From contig JBBECF010000119.1 of the NCBI GenBank assembly GCA_040881945.1, forward strand, positions 1 through 22,421: a stretch of DNA of 22,421 bases, in the 5' to 3' direction. The translations under genes and the position numbers were made by a program. The notes below the pieces were generated by a model, which worked only from the letters and a program-made list of their open reading frames with translations, ran no database searches and was not told where the DNA came from. Source of the DNA: JBBECF01 sp040881945 (GTDB lineage: Bacteria > Pseudomonadota > Alphaproteobacteria > Dongiales > Dongiaceae). Of the stretch, positions 14,364 to 21,235 are shown piece by piece; position 1 is the first letter of the stretch; each line of letters opens with the position of its first letter.

Positions 14364-16082
14364 ATGGCTGAAGCGGCAAAGAAACTGCGTCCGACCGAGC
14401 TGCCGGCCGAGACCATCTCGGGCGGCCATCTGGTGGCCAAGGCCCTGAAGAACGAGGGGGTCGAGGCGATCTTCACGCTCTGCGGCGGCCACATCATCGA
14501 CATCTACGACGGCTGCCTCGACGAAGGCATCAAGATCATCGACGTGCGTCACGAGCAGGTCGCCGCCCACGCCGCCGACGGCTATGCGCGCATGAGCGGG
14601 CGGCCCGGCTGCGCCGTGGTCACCGCCGGGCCGGGGACGACCGACGCGATCACCGGCATCGCCAACGCCTTCCGCGCCGAAAGCCCGATGCTGATGATCG
14701 GCGGCCAGGGCGCGCTCAGCCAGCACAAGATGGGCTCGCTCCAGGACCTGCCCCACGTCGACATCCTGCAGCCGATCACCAAGTTCGCCGCCACCGTTCC
14801 CGGCACCGAGCGGATCGCCGACATGATCAGCATGGCGTTCCGCGAATGCTTCAACGGCGCCCCGGGGCCGTCCTTCCTCGAGATCCCGCGCGACGTGCTC
14901 GACGCCCGGGTCGACCTCGGCAAGGCGCGGATTCCGGCGGCCGGCCGCTACCGCGCCTCGACGCGCTCGGTCGGCGACCCCGACGACGTGCAGAGGCTCG
15001 CCGACATCCTGGTGAAGTCCGAACGGCCCTGCATCCTGCTCGGCCAGCAGGTGTGGACCTGCCGCGGCAGCGACGCGGCCCGCGCCTTCGTGCGCAAGCT
15101 CAACGTCCCGGCCTACTTGAACGGCGCCGGCCGCGGCACCCTGCCGCCGGGCGACCCGCATCATTTCCACCGCACGCGGCGCTACGCCTTCGACAAGGCC
15201 GACGTGATCGTCATCGTCGGCACGCCGTTCGACTTCCGCATGGGCTACGGCAAGCGCCTGCGCGCCGACGCCACCGTCGTGCAGATCGACATGGACTACC
15301 GCACCGTCGGCAAGAACCGCGACATCTCGCTCGGCCTAGTCGGCGACGTCGGGCGCATCCTCGAAGCGGTGACCGCGGCCGCCACCGGCCGCCCCGACAA
15401 CGGCGCCAAGCGGCGCGAAGGGTGGTTGAAGGAGCTGCGCGCCGGCGAAGCGGCGGCCGGGCTGAAGCTCCAGGCGCAGTTCCTGTCGGACGCCACGCCG
15501 ATCAACCCCTATCGCGTGGCGCACGAGCTCAACGAGTTCCTCGCCGACGACACTATCTACATCGGCGACGGCGGTGACGTCGTGACGATCTCCGCCCAGG
15601 CGGTGCAGCCGCACCAGCCCGGTCACTGGATGGACCCGGGGCCGCTCGGCACGCTCGGCGTCGGCGTGCCCTTCGCCCTGGCGGCGAAGCTCGTGCATCC
15701 GGAGAAGGAGGTGCTGTGCTACTTCGGCGACGGCGCCTTCGCCATGACCGGATGGGATTTCGAGACCAGCATGCGCTTCGGGCTGCCGTTCCTCGGGGTC
15801 ATCGGCAACAACTCGGCGATGAACCAGATCCGCTACGGCCAGATCGCCAAATACGGCCGCGAGCGCGGCGACGTCGGCAACCGCCTCGGCGACGTGCCGT
15901 TCGGCAAGTTCGCCGAAATGCTCGGCGGCCACGGCGAGGATGTGCGCGAGCCGAAGCAGATCCGCCCCGCCCTCGAACGCGCCCGCGAGGCGGTGAAGTC
16001 GGGCCGGTCGGCGCTGGTCAACATCTGGGTCGACCGCGAGGTCTATGCGCCGGGCACGATGAACCAGACGATGTACAAGTAA
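14364..16082 (+). CDS. thiamine-diphosphate enzyme, probable 2-hydroxyacyl-CoA lyase / oxalyl-CoA decarboxylase-type (formyl-CoA-producing)
   Basis: The 572-residue enzyme has the three-domain acetolactate-synthase layout. E64 in VRHEQ is the expected TPP-activating glutamate, and GDG (455-457) with NN (482-483) forms the TPP/Mg site. The N-terminus IFTLCGGHIIDIYD and VVTAGPGTTDAITGIANAF resemble the ILVBL/HACL2 branch. Where oxalyl-CoA decarboxylase has Tyr-Glu (YEELDQ), this protein has L126-Q127 (SLQDLPH), as in acetolactate synthases and HACL. Oxalyl-CoA decarboxylase, HACL and acetolactate synthase are therefore all candidates. The Frc-type gene 39 bases downstream argues for a CoA-thioester substrate and formyl-CoA product. 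There is no regulatory ilvH-like subunit nearby. ATG 14364 follows GGAGG. Confidence 0.75.
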   Translation: MAEAAKKLRPTELPAETISGGHLVAKALKNEGVEAIFTLCGGHIIDIYDGCLDEGIKIIDVRHEQVAAHAADGYARMSGRPGCAVVTAGPGTTDAITGIANAFRAESPMLMIGGQGALSQHKMGSLQDLPHVDILQPITKFAATVPGTERIADMISMAFRECFNGAPGPSFLEIPRDVLDARVDLGKARIPAAGRYRASTRSVGDPDDVQRLADILVKSERPCILLGQQVWTCRGSDAARAFVRKLNVPAYLNGAGRGTLPPGDPHHFHRTRRYAFDKADVIVIVGTPFDFRMGYGKRLRADATVVQIDMDYRTVGKNRDISLGLVGDVGRILEAVTAAATGRPDNGAKRREGWLKELRAGEAAAGLKLQAQFLSDATPINPYRVAHELNEFLADDTIYIGDGGDVVTISAQAVQPHQPGHWMDPGPLGTLGVGVPFALAAKLVHPEKEVLCYFGDGAFAMTGWDFETSMRFGLPFLGVIGNNSAMNQIRYGQIAKYGRERGDVGNRLGDVPFGKFAEMLGGHGEDVREPKQIRPALERAREAVKSGRSALVNIWVDREVYAPGTMNQTMYK

Positions 16083-16121
16083 GGTGCGGCCGCCGCCGTT
16101 CCCGCGCCGACGAGGAAGGCC

Positions 16122-17351
16122 ATGACGAAAGCTCTCGAAGGAATCCGCGTGCTCGACATGACCCATGTGCAGTCGGGGCCGTCCTGCACGCAGCTCATGG
16201 GCTGGCTCGGGGCCGACGTGATCAAGATCGAGCTACCGGGGCGCGGCGACATCACGCGCGAGCAACTCCGCGACCTGCCCGACGTGGACAGCCTGTACTT
16301 CACGATGCTGAACTGCAACAAGCGCAGCGTCACCGTCAACACCAAAACCGGCAAGGGCAAGGAGATCTTCCTCGCCCTGCTCAAGGTCTGCGACGTGCTG
16401 GTGGAGAACTTCGCGCCCGGCGCGCTCGACCGCCAGGGGTTCACCTGGGAGGCGATCCACGACATCAACCCGCGCCTGGTCTATGCCTCGATCAAGGGCT
16501 TCGGCCCCGGCCCCTATGTCGACTGCAAGGCCTACGAGACGGTCGCCCAGGCCATGGGCGGGTCGATGAGCACGACCGGCTGGCCCGACGGGCCGCCGAC
16601 CAGCACCGGCGCCCAGATCGGCGATTCCGGGACCGGCGTGCACGCGCTCGCCGGCATCCTGGCGGCGCTGCTGCAGCGCGAGAAGACCGGGCGCGGCCAG
16701 CGCGTCGAGGTCGCCATGCAGGACGCCGTGCTGAACCTGTGCCGGGTCAAGCTGCGCGATCAGCAGCGCCTGACGCACGGCCCGCTGAAGGAATTCCCGA
16801 GCCCGAGCCTCGACGGCGCCGTGCCGCGCTCGGGCAACGCGTCGGGCGGCGGCCAGCCGGGCAGCGCGCTGCGCTGCAAGCCGGGCGGCCCCAACGATTA
16901 CGCCTATGTGATCATCCAGCCGCAGGGCTGGGCGCCGCTGATGAAGATCGTCGGGCGCGAGGAGCTGATCGAGCATCCCGATTACGCGACGCCGAAGGCG
17001 CGCCTGACCCGCCTCGACGACTGCTTCGGGATCGTCGAGCAATGGACCCGACAGCACGACAAGTTCGAGGTCATGCGCCTGCTCAACGAGGTCGACGTGC
17101 CGTGCGGGCCGATCCTCGACATGAAGGACCTGATCGAGGACGCGTCGCTGGCGCAGCGCGGCACGGTGGTCGAGGTCGCCCACCCGACGCGCGGCACGTT
17201 CACGACCGTCGGCTGCCCGATCAAGCTGTCCGAGTCGCCGGTCGAGGTGATCGCCTCGCCGGCGCTCGGCGAGCACACCGAGGACGTGCTGCGCGAGCTC
17301 GGCTACGGCGACAACGAAATCGCGAACGCGCGGGCCGAAGGCGCGATCTGA
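16122..17351 (+). CDS. frc: class III CoA-transferase, formyl-CoA transferase (Frc) type
   Basis: The 409-residue CaiB/BaiF protein aligns almost end to end with Oxalobacter formyl-CoA:oxalate CoA-transferase as I recall it. Matches are THVQSGPSCTQ (Q17), DSLYFTMLNCNKRS (Y59), VENFAPGALDRQGFTWE, the catalytic aspartate D168 (IGDSGTGVH; D169 in Frc), VAMQDAVLNL and SGGGQPG. Frc moves CoA from formyl-CoA to an acid, releasing formate. Two differences stand out: W48 of Frc, in the active site, is Q48 here, and the insert before the glycine loop is shorter. The acceptor may thus be oxalate or a related acid. GAGGAAGG precedes the ATG; the next gene begins 7 bases after its stop. Confidence 0.88.
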   Translation: MTKALEGIRVLDMTHVQSGPSCTQLMGWLGADVIKIELPGRGDITREQLRDLPDVDSLYFTMLNCNKRSVTVNTKTGKGKEIFLALLKVCDVLVENFAPGALDRQGFTWEAIHDINPRLVYASIKGFGPGPYVDCKAYETVAQAMGGSMSTTGWPDGPPTSTGAQIGDSGTGVHALAGILAALLQREKTGRGQRVEVAMQDAVLNLCRVKLRDQQRLTHGPLKEFPSPSLDGAVPRSGNASGGGQPGSALRCKPGGPNDYAYVIIQPQGWAPLMKIVGREELIEHPDYATPKARLTRLDDCFGIVEQWTRQHDKFEVMRLLNEVDVPCGPILDMKDLIEDASLAQRGTVVEVAHPTRGTFTTVGCPIKLSESPVEVIASPALGEHTEDVLRELGYGDNEIANARAEGAI

Positions 17352-17358
17352 GGGACCC

Positions 17359-18291
17359 ATGCGCATCATCGTCAACGGACAACAGGCCTTCGGGCAGGCG
17401 GTGCTCGAAGCCCTGCTCGGGCGCGGCGAAGACGTGGTCGCGGTCTATTGCGCGCCGGACCAGCCGGGCCGCAAACCCGACCCGCTGAAGGCGCTCGCCC
17501 TGTCCAAGAACCTGCCGGTCTTCCAGCCGGCGTCGTTCAAGACCCCCGAGGTCGCCGACCGGATGCGCTCGCTCAAGCCCGACCTCTGCGTCATGGCCTA
17601 TGTCATCCTGCTGGTGCCGGAGACGGTGCTCGGCATCCCCACCCATGGCACGATCCAGTACCATCCCTCGCTGCTGCCGCGGCATCGCGGGCCGAGCTCG
17701 ATCAACTGGCCGATCATCTTCGGCGCGAAACGCACCGGCCTGACCGTCTTCTGGCCCGACAAGGGACTCGATACCGGACCCATCCTGCTGCAGAAAGAGG
17801 TGCCGATCTCGGCCGAGGACACGCTGAACAGCATCTATTTCGACAAGCTGTTCCCGCTCGGCGTGCAGGCGATGATCGAGGCCGTCGATTTGGTGCGCGC
17901 GGGCAAGGCGCCGAGGATCCCGCAGGACGAGTCCCAGGCCTCCTACGAAGGCTGGTGCCGGAAGCCGGACGTCCGGATCGACTGGAGCAAACCGGCCGAG
18001 CAGGTCTACAACCTGATCCGAGGCGCCAATCGCCAGCCGGGCGCGTGGACCGGCCATGACGGCAAGGTCCTGACGATCTTCGACGTGGCCCGGGTGGAAA
18101 CGCCGGGCGGCCGGCCCGGCGAGGTCACTGCCGTGACCGACGCGGGCTTCACGGTTGCCGCCGGCGGCGGGCAGATCCTGGTCAAGCTCGTGCAGCCCGA
18201 CGGCGGCGAAAGGGTCGCGGCCGTCGCCTATGCCGCACAAGTCGGGCTCGCCCCGGGCGCCCGGCTCGAAGCGCCGCGCGCCGACGCGTAG
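17359..18291 (+). CDS. stand-alone formyltransferase/hydrolase resembling the N-terminal domain of 10-formyl-THF dehydrogenase
   Basis: The 310-residue protein has a formyltransferase Rossmann domain (about 1-190) and a C-terminal beta-barrel domain (about 204-300), as in Fmt and ArnA. It looks closest to the N-terminal hydrolase half of ALDH1L1: VNGQQAFGQAV, then YHPSLLPRHRGPSSINW with the catalytic H102, GLDTGPILLQKE with D138, and GKAPRIPQ. The asparagine two before the histidine in Fmt (NVH) is Q100 here. The aldehyde dehydrogenase half of ALDH1L1 is absent. Lying 7 bases after frc, it probably acts on the formyl group released in the pathway: 10-formyl-THF synthesis or hydrolysis, or possibly formyl-CoA itself. 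Housekeeping methionyl-tRNA formyltransferase is unlikely, since no def lies nearby. Confidence 0.85.
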   Translation: MRIIVNGQQAFGQAVLEALLGRGEDVVAVYCAPDQPGRKPDPLKALALSKNLPVFQPASFKTPEVADRMRSLKPDLCVMAYVILLVPETVLGIPTHGTIQYHPSLLPRHRGPSSINWPIIFGAKRTGLTVFWPDKGLDTGPILLQKEVPISAEDTLNSIYFDKLFPLGVQAMIEAVDLVRAGKAPRIPQDESQASYEGWCRKPDVRIDWSKPAEQVYNLIRGANRQPGAWTGHDGKVLTIFDVARVETPGGRPGEVTAVTDAGFTVAAGGGQILVKLVQPDGGERVAAVAYAAQVGLAPGARLEAPRADA

Positions 18292-18309
18292 CAGCCAGAG
18301 GAGCGCGCG

Positions 18310-19167
18310 ATGGCGATCAAGACGATGCTCGTGCCGCTGGACGGGAGCGCCGGCGGCGAGGCGGTGCTCGATACCGCCTTCGCGCTCGCCCGGCGGTTCT
18401 CCGCCCATGTCGATGTGTTGCACGTCCGCCTGCCCAGCGATCCGCTGCACTCGGTGACCGAAGGGTGGTGGCTGTCCGACGAAACCAAGCAGTGGGTGCT
18501 GGAGATCGCCGGACGGGCCGCCGCCGAGGCCGCCGCCAAGGTCCGCGCGGCGTTTCACGATTACTGCGCCGCGCGCGACATCGCGATCGCCGAGACGCCG
18601 CCGTCGCCCGCCGCGGTTTCAGCCGCGTGGCACGAGGCGGCCGGATGGGAGGCCACGGTGGTGGCGGTGCGCGGGCGCCTTGCCGATCTGATCGTCGTGC
18701 GCCGCCCGAGCGCCGAGCAGCCGCTGCCCACGACCGTCGAGGCCGCCCTGCTGGAGACGCGGCGGCCGATCTTCGTCGCGCCGCCGACGCCCGCCAAGCG
18801 GCTCGGCGCCAATATCGCGATCGGCTGGAACGGCAGCGCCGAGGCGGCCGGCGCCATCGCGGCCGCGCTGCCGTTCCTCGCCGCGGCGGAGCGGGTCACC
18901 GTGTTGACCGCCCGCGACGGGGCGCCGGCGGCGCCCGAGGATCTCGTCCGGCACCTCGCCTGGCACGGCATTGCCGCGGCGGCGCAAACCTTCGAAACCA
19001 AGCGCCGGTCGGTGGGCGAAGCGCTGCTGGCCGAGGCGCAGCGCTGCGGCGCCGACCTGCTGGTCCTCGGCGGCTACGGTCGGAGCCGGACGCGCGAGAT
19101 GATCCTCGGCGGCGTCACCCGCCACGTGCTGGCCGCTAGCGACATTCCCCTCCTCATGTCACATTAG
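18310..19167 (+). CDS. tandem-domain universal stress protein (UspA family)
   Basis: The 285-residue protein has two Usp folds. The first (about 1-155) starts MAIKTMLVPLDGSAGGEAVLD and has lost the ATP loop; its end reads LIVVRRPSAEQPLPTTVEAAL. The second (about 165-285) begins IAIGWNGSAEAAGAI and carries the conserved end LVLGGYGRSRTREMILGGVTRHVL, with the G-2x-G-9x-G pattern partly preserved (GGYGRSR-EMILGGV). It starts 18 bases after the formyltransferase gene, with GAGGAG ahead, so it is probably the last gene of the operon. Its role in the pathway is unknown. Tandem Usp proteins often sense ATP or stress. Confidence 0.85.
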   Translation: MAIKTMLVPLDGSAGGEAVLDTAFALARRFSAHVDVLHVRLPSDPLHSVTEGWWLSDETKQWVLEIAGRAAAEAAAKVRAAFHDYCAARDIAIAETPPSPAAVSAAWHEAAGWEATVVAVRGRLADLIVVRRPSAEQPLPTTVEAALLETRRPIFVAPPTPAKRLGANIAIGWNGSAEAAGAIAAALPFLAAAERVTVLTARDGAPAAPEDLVRHLAWHGIAAAAQTFETKRRSVGEALLAEAQRCGADLLVLGGYGRSRTREMILGGVTRHVLAASDIPLLMSH

Positions 19168-19214
19168 TGTTTGCGCCCAAACGGATGGTTCCCGTCGCTG
19201 CCTTGCTTTAAAGT

Positions 19215-19290
19215 TGTCATTGCCGGGCCTGACCCGGCAATCCATGGTGCGGCGGCACGATGGATGCCCGGCTCAAGGCCGGGCATGACA
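19215..19290. repeat. dispersed palindromic repeat (double hairpin)
   Basis: This 76-base element has outer inverted ends TGTCAT/ATGACA, a first hairpin TTGCCGGG/CCCGGCAA (19220-19240, loop CCTGA), a second hairpin ATGCCCGGC/GCCGGGCAT (19264-19286, loop TCAAG), and TCCAT/ATGGA (19241-19245 and 19260-19264) pairing between them. It can fold as a three-way cruciform. It lies after the operon's last gene and resembles a common extragenic repeat of alphaproteobacteria. It may also stop or stabilise transcripts. Confidence 0.75.
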
Positions 19291-19372
19291 GCGAGGACGG
19301 TGCCAAACGCTAGACGTACACCACTAACGCGCGGCCGGGGGTGGCCCCGGAGCGGGACGGGCGGGAGGCGGG

Positions 19373-20350
19373 GTGAGAATCTGTATCTATGGCGCCGGCG
19401 CGACCGGCGGCTATCTCGGCGTCGAATTGGCGCGGGCCGGTGCCGAGGTCAGCCTGATCGCGCGCGGCGCCCATCTGGCCGCGATGCGGGCCAACGGCCT
19501 GACGCTGCTGAAGGACGGCGAAACGCGGGTCGTCCGCGTTGCCTGCACCGATTCGCCGGCCGAGTTGGGGCCCCAGGACTACGTCCTCATCGCGCTCAAG
19601 GCGCATTCGGTGCCCGGCGCGGTCGACGCCATGCGGCCGTTGCTCGGCCCCGACACCGCCGTGGTGACGGCGACCAACGGCATCCCGTACTGGTACTTCC
19701 ACCGGCATGGCGGCGACTGGGAAGGGCACCGGCTCGGGAGCGTCGATCCCGGCGGGCGGCAGTGGGACGGGCTTGGTCCCGAACGCGCGATCGGCTGCAT
19801 CGTCTATCCGGCGTCCGAGGTGGTCGAGCCCGGCGTCATCCGGCACGTCTACGGCGACAGGTTCCCCCTCGGCGAGCCGAGCGGCGAGGCCACCCAGCGC
19901 GTCCGCCGTCTGAGCGAGGCGTTCGAGGCGGGCGGCCTCAAGGCGCCGGTGCTCGACAGCATCCGCGACGAGATCTGGCTGAAGCTGTGGGGCAATTTGT
20001 GCTTCAACCCGATCAGCGCGCTGACCCACGCCACCCTCGACGTGATCGCCGGCGATCCGGGCACGCGCGCCGTGGCGCGCGCCATGATGCTGGAGGCCCA
20101 GGCGATCGCCGAGCGGCTCGGCATCCGCTTCCGCGTCGATGTCGAGCGGCGCATCGATGGCGCCGGCCGCGTCGGCGCCCACAAGACCTCGATGCTCCAG
20201 GACCTCGAACGCAATCGGCCGATGGAGATCGACGCCCTCGTCGCCGTCGTGCAGGAGCTCGGCCGCCTGGTCGGGGTCGCGACGCCGACGCTCGACGTCG
20301 TGCTGGCGCTGGTCCGGCAACGCGCCGCGGTCGCCGGTCTGTACGGCTGA
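19373..20350 (+). CDS. panE: ketopantoate reductase-family (ApbA/PanE) NADP-dependent 2-hydroxyacid dehydrogenase
   Basis: The 325-residue protein has an N-terminal Rossmann motif GAGATG (7-12) and the ApbA C-terminal helical domain. Catalytic residues fit PanE: N102 (ATNGIPYW), K204 (EIWLKLWGNLCFNP), S273, D277 and E285 (TSMLQDLERNRPMEID). PanE reduces 2-dehydropantoate to pantoate; paralogues in catabolic clusters can act on other 2-keto or 2-hydroxy acids. The start is GTG 19373 after GGGAGG. It stands alone between the palindromic repeat and the GntR gene, which converges on it and ends 13 bases away, so its role as vitamin B5 enzyme or pathway enzyme is open. A link to the 2-hydroxy-acid hypothesis is only suggestive. 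Confidence 0.85.
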   Translation: MRICIYGAGATGGYLGVELARAGAEVSLIARGAHLAAMRANGLTLLKDGETRVVRVACTDSPAELGPQDYVLIALKAHSVPGAVDAMRPLLGPDTAVVTATNGIPYWYFHRHGGDWEGHRLGSVDPGGRQWDGLGPERAIGCIVYPASEVVEPGVIRHVYGDRFPLGEPSGEATQRVRRLSEAFEAGGLKAPVLDSIRDEIWLKLWGNLCFNPISALTHATLDVIAGDPGTRAVARAMMLEAQAIAERLGIRFRVDVERRIDGAGRVGAHKTSMLQDLERNRPMEIDALVAVVQELGRLVGVATPTLDVVLALVRQRAAVAGLYG

Positions 20351-20363
20351 CGCGGACCGCGCC

Positions 20364-21059
20364 TTAGCCGCCGTTGCCGCGGGCCTCGAGCAGGTTGCGG
20401 CGCACCGTCTCGAGGTGCCGGCGCATGCAGGCGGCGGCGAGGTCCAGGTCGCGATCGGCGATCGCCGCGAACAGGGCGTCGTGCTCGGCGAAGCTGTGGT
20501 GGCTCGGGTCCGGGGTCGGCTTGGCGACGCGCAGCCGGCCCCACACCGTGGCGCGGCGCACGATGTTGAGGGTGTCGAAGAGCGAAAGCAGCAGCGCGTT
20601 GTGCGTCGCCGCCGCCACGGCCCGGTGCAGCTTGGTGTCCCACGCCTCGTAGACGCGCCAGTCGCGCGCGCTCTTGGTCTTGCGGATGCACTGGCGCATC
20701 TCGTCGACGTCGGTCGAGGTGGCGTTGCGCGCGGCGAGGCGCGCCAGCTCGGGCTCGATCAGCAGACGCGCCTCCATCACCTCGGCCGGGTTGGTGCGGC
20801 TGCCGATGCGCGAAACGTCGCCGACGGTCTCCGCCGGCCGGGTGCCGACGAAGGTGCCGCGCCCGACGTGGCGCCAGATCTGGCCTTCGGCCTCGAGCAC
20901 GGCGAGGGCCTTGCGCAACGCCCCGCGATTGACGCCGAGCTCCCGACACAGGCTGCGCTCGGGCGGCAGGCGGCCGTTCAGCGGGTATTGCCGGTCGGCG
21001 AGAAGGCCTTGCAGCCGGCTCAGCGCGCCGTCGGCCTCGTCGTTTCGTTCCGCGCGCAT
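20364..21059 (-). CDS. GntR-family transcription regulator, FCD (FadR) subfamily
   Basis: The 231-residue regulator has a winged helix (RLPPERSLCRELGVNRGALRK, then ALAVLEAEGQIWRHVGRGTFV) and an FCD domain (about 85-225). Candidate metal/ligand residues are D and H in WDTKLHRAV, H in FAEHDALFAAI and H in CMRRHLETV. I start it at ATG 21059. The frame stays open to a TTG at 21128, but that stretch crosses operator-like repeats and shows no family resemblance. It diverges from the binding-protein gene at 21236 and probably controls it and itself. The winged helix is close to PdhR/LldR-type regulators, and ATTGGT half-sites typical of that group lie in the shared promoter region. Confidence 0.9.
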   Translation of the reverse strand: MRAERNDEADGALSRLQGLLADRQYPLNGRLPPERSLCRELGVNRGALRKALAVLEAEGQIWRHVGRGTFVGTRPAETVGDVSRIGSRTNPAEVMEARLLIEPELARLAARNATSTDVDEMRQCIRKTKSARDWRVYEAWDTKLHRAVAAATHNALLLSLFDTLNIVRRATVWGRLRVAKPTPDPSHHSFAEHDALFAAIADRDLDLAAACMRRHLETVRRNLLEARGNGG

Positions 21060-21064
21060 TATTG

Positions 21065-21082
21065 ACCAATCCCAGAATTGGT
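21065..21082. promoter_or_regulatory. inverted-repeat operator candidate next to the GntR start
   Basis: ACCAAT (21065-21070) and ATTGGT (21077-21082) form a perfect inverted repeat with a 6-base spacer, only 5 bases from the regulator's start codon. The hexamers equal the half-sites of the PdhR/LldR operator (ATTGGT-N3-ACCAAT) but in the reverse orientation. Binding there would block the regulator's own expression. Confidence 0.5.
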
Positions 21083-21115
21083 TCGACGGACCTTGTGTAT
21101 TGCATGGCGCGAAAC

Positions 21116-21144
21116 TTGTAAACGCCAATTCGACGTTCTATCAT
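21116..21144 (+). promoter_or_regulatory. candidate promoter of the periplasmic binding-protein gene
   Basis: TTGTAA (21116-21121) and TATCAT (21139-21144) have the ideal 17-base spacing and lie about 90 bases ahead of the ATG at 21236. On the other strand TTTACA (21122-21117) overlaps this -35 and could be the -35 of the regulator promoter, so the two promoters would be back to back. Confidence 0.45.
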
Positions 21145-21161
21145 CCTTGTCACCATTGTAC

Positions 21162-21179
21162 GATTGGTTCGTGATTGGT
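21162..21179. promoter_or_regulatory. direct-repeat operator candidate downstream of the binding-protein promoter
   Basis: GATTGGT occurs at 21162-21168 and again at 21173-21179, 11 bases apart (one helix turn). ATTGGTTCG at 21163-21171 also matches 21077-21085 next to the regulator start. The site lies just after the expected transcription start, where a bound GntR protein would block elongation. Confidence 0.45.
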
Positions 21180-21235
21180 CGATGACCGGCCAGGCACGGA
21201 CGGCGGCAAAGAAAACTTCGATCCGGGAGGACCCC

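Noticed and set aside
14364..16082. The TPP enzyme as a biosynthetic acetolactate synthase.
   Set aside because: There is no small regulatory subunit gene nearby, and the neighbours are CoA-transferase and formyl-handling genes. It remains a fallback that only an assay can exclude.
17359..18291. The formyltransferase as housekeeping methionyl-tRNA formyltransferase (fmt).
   Set aside because: Motifs around the catalytic histidine (YHPSLLPRHRG) and the C-terminal half follow the ALDH1L1 hydrolase domain, and no def gene is adjacent.
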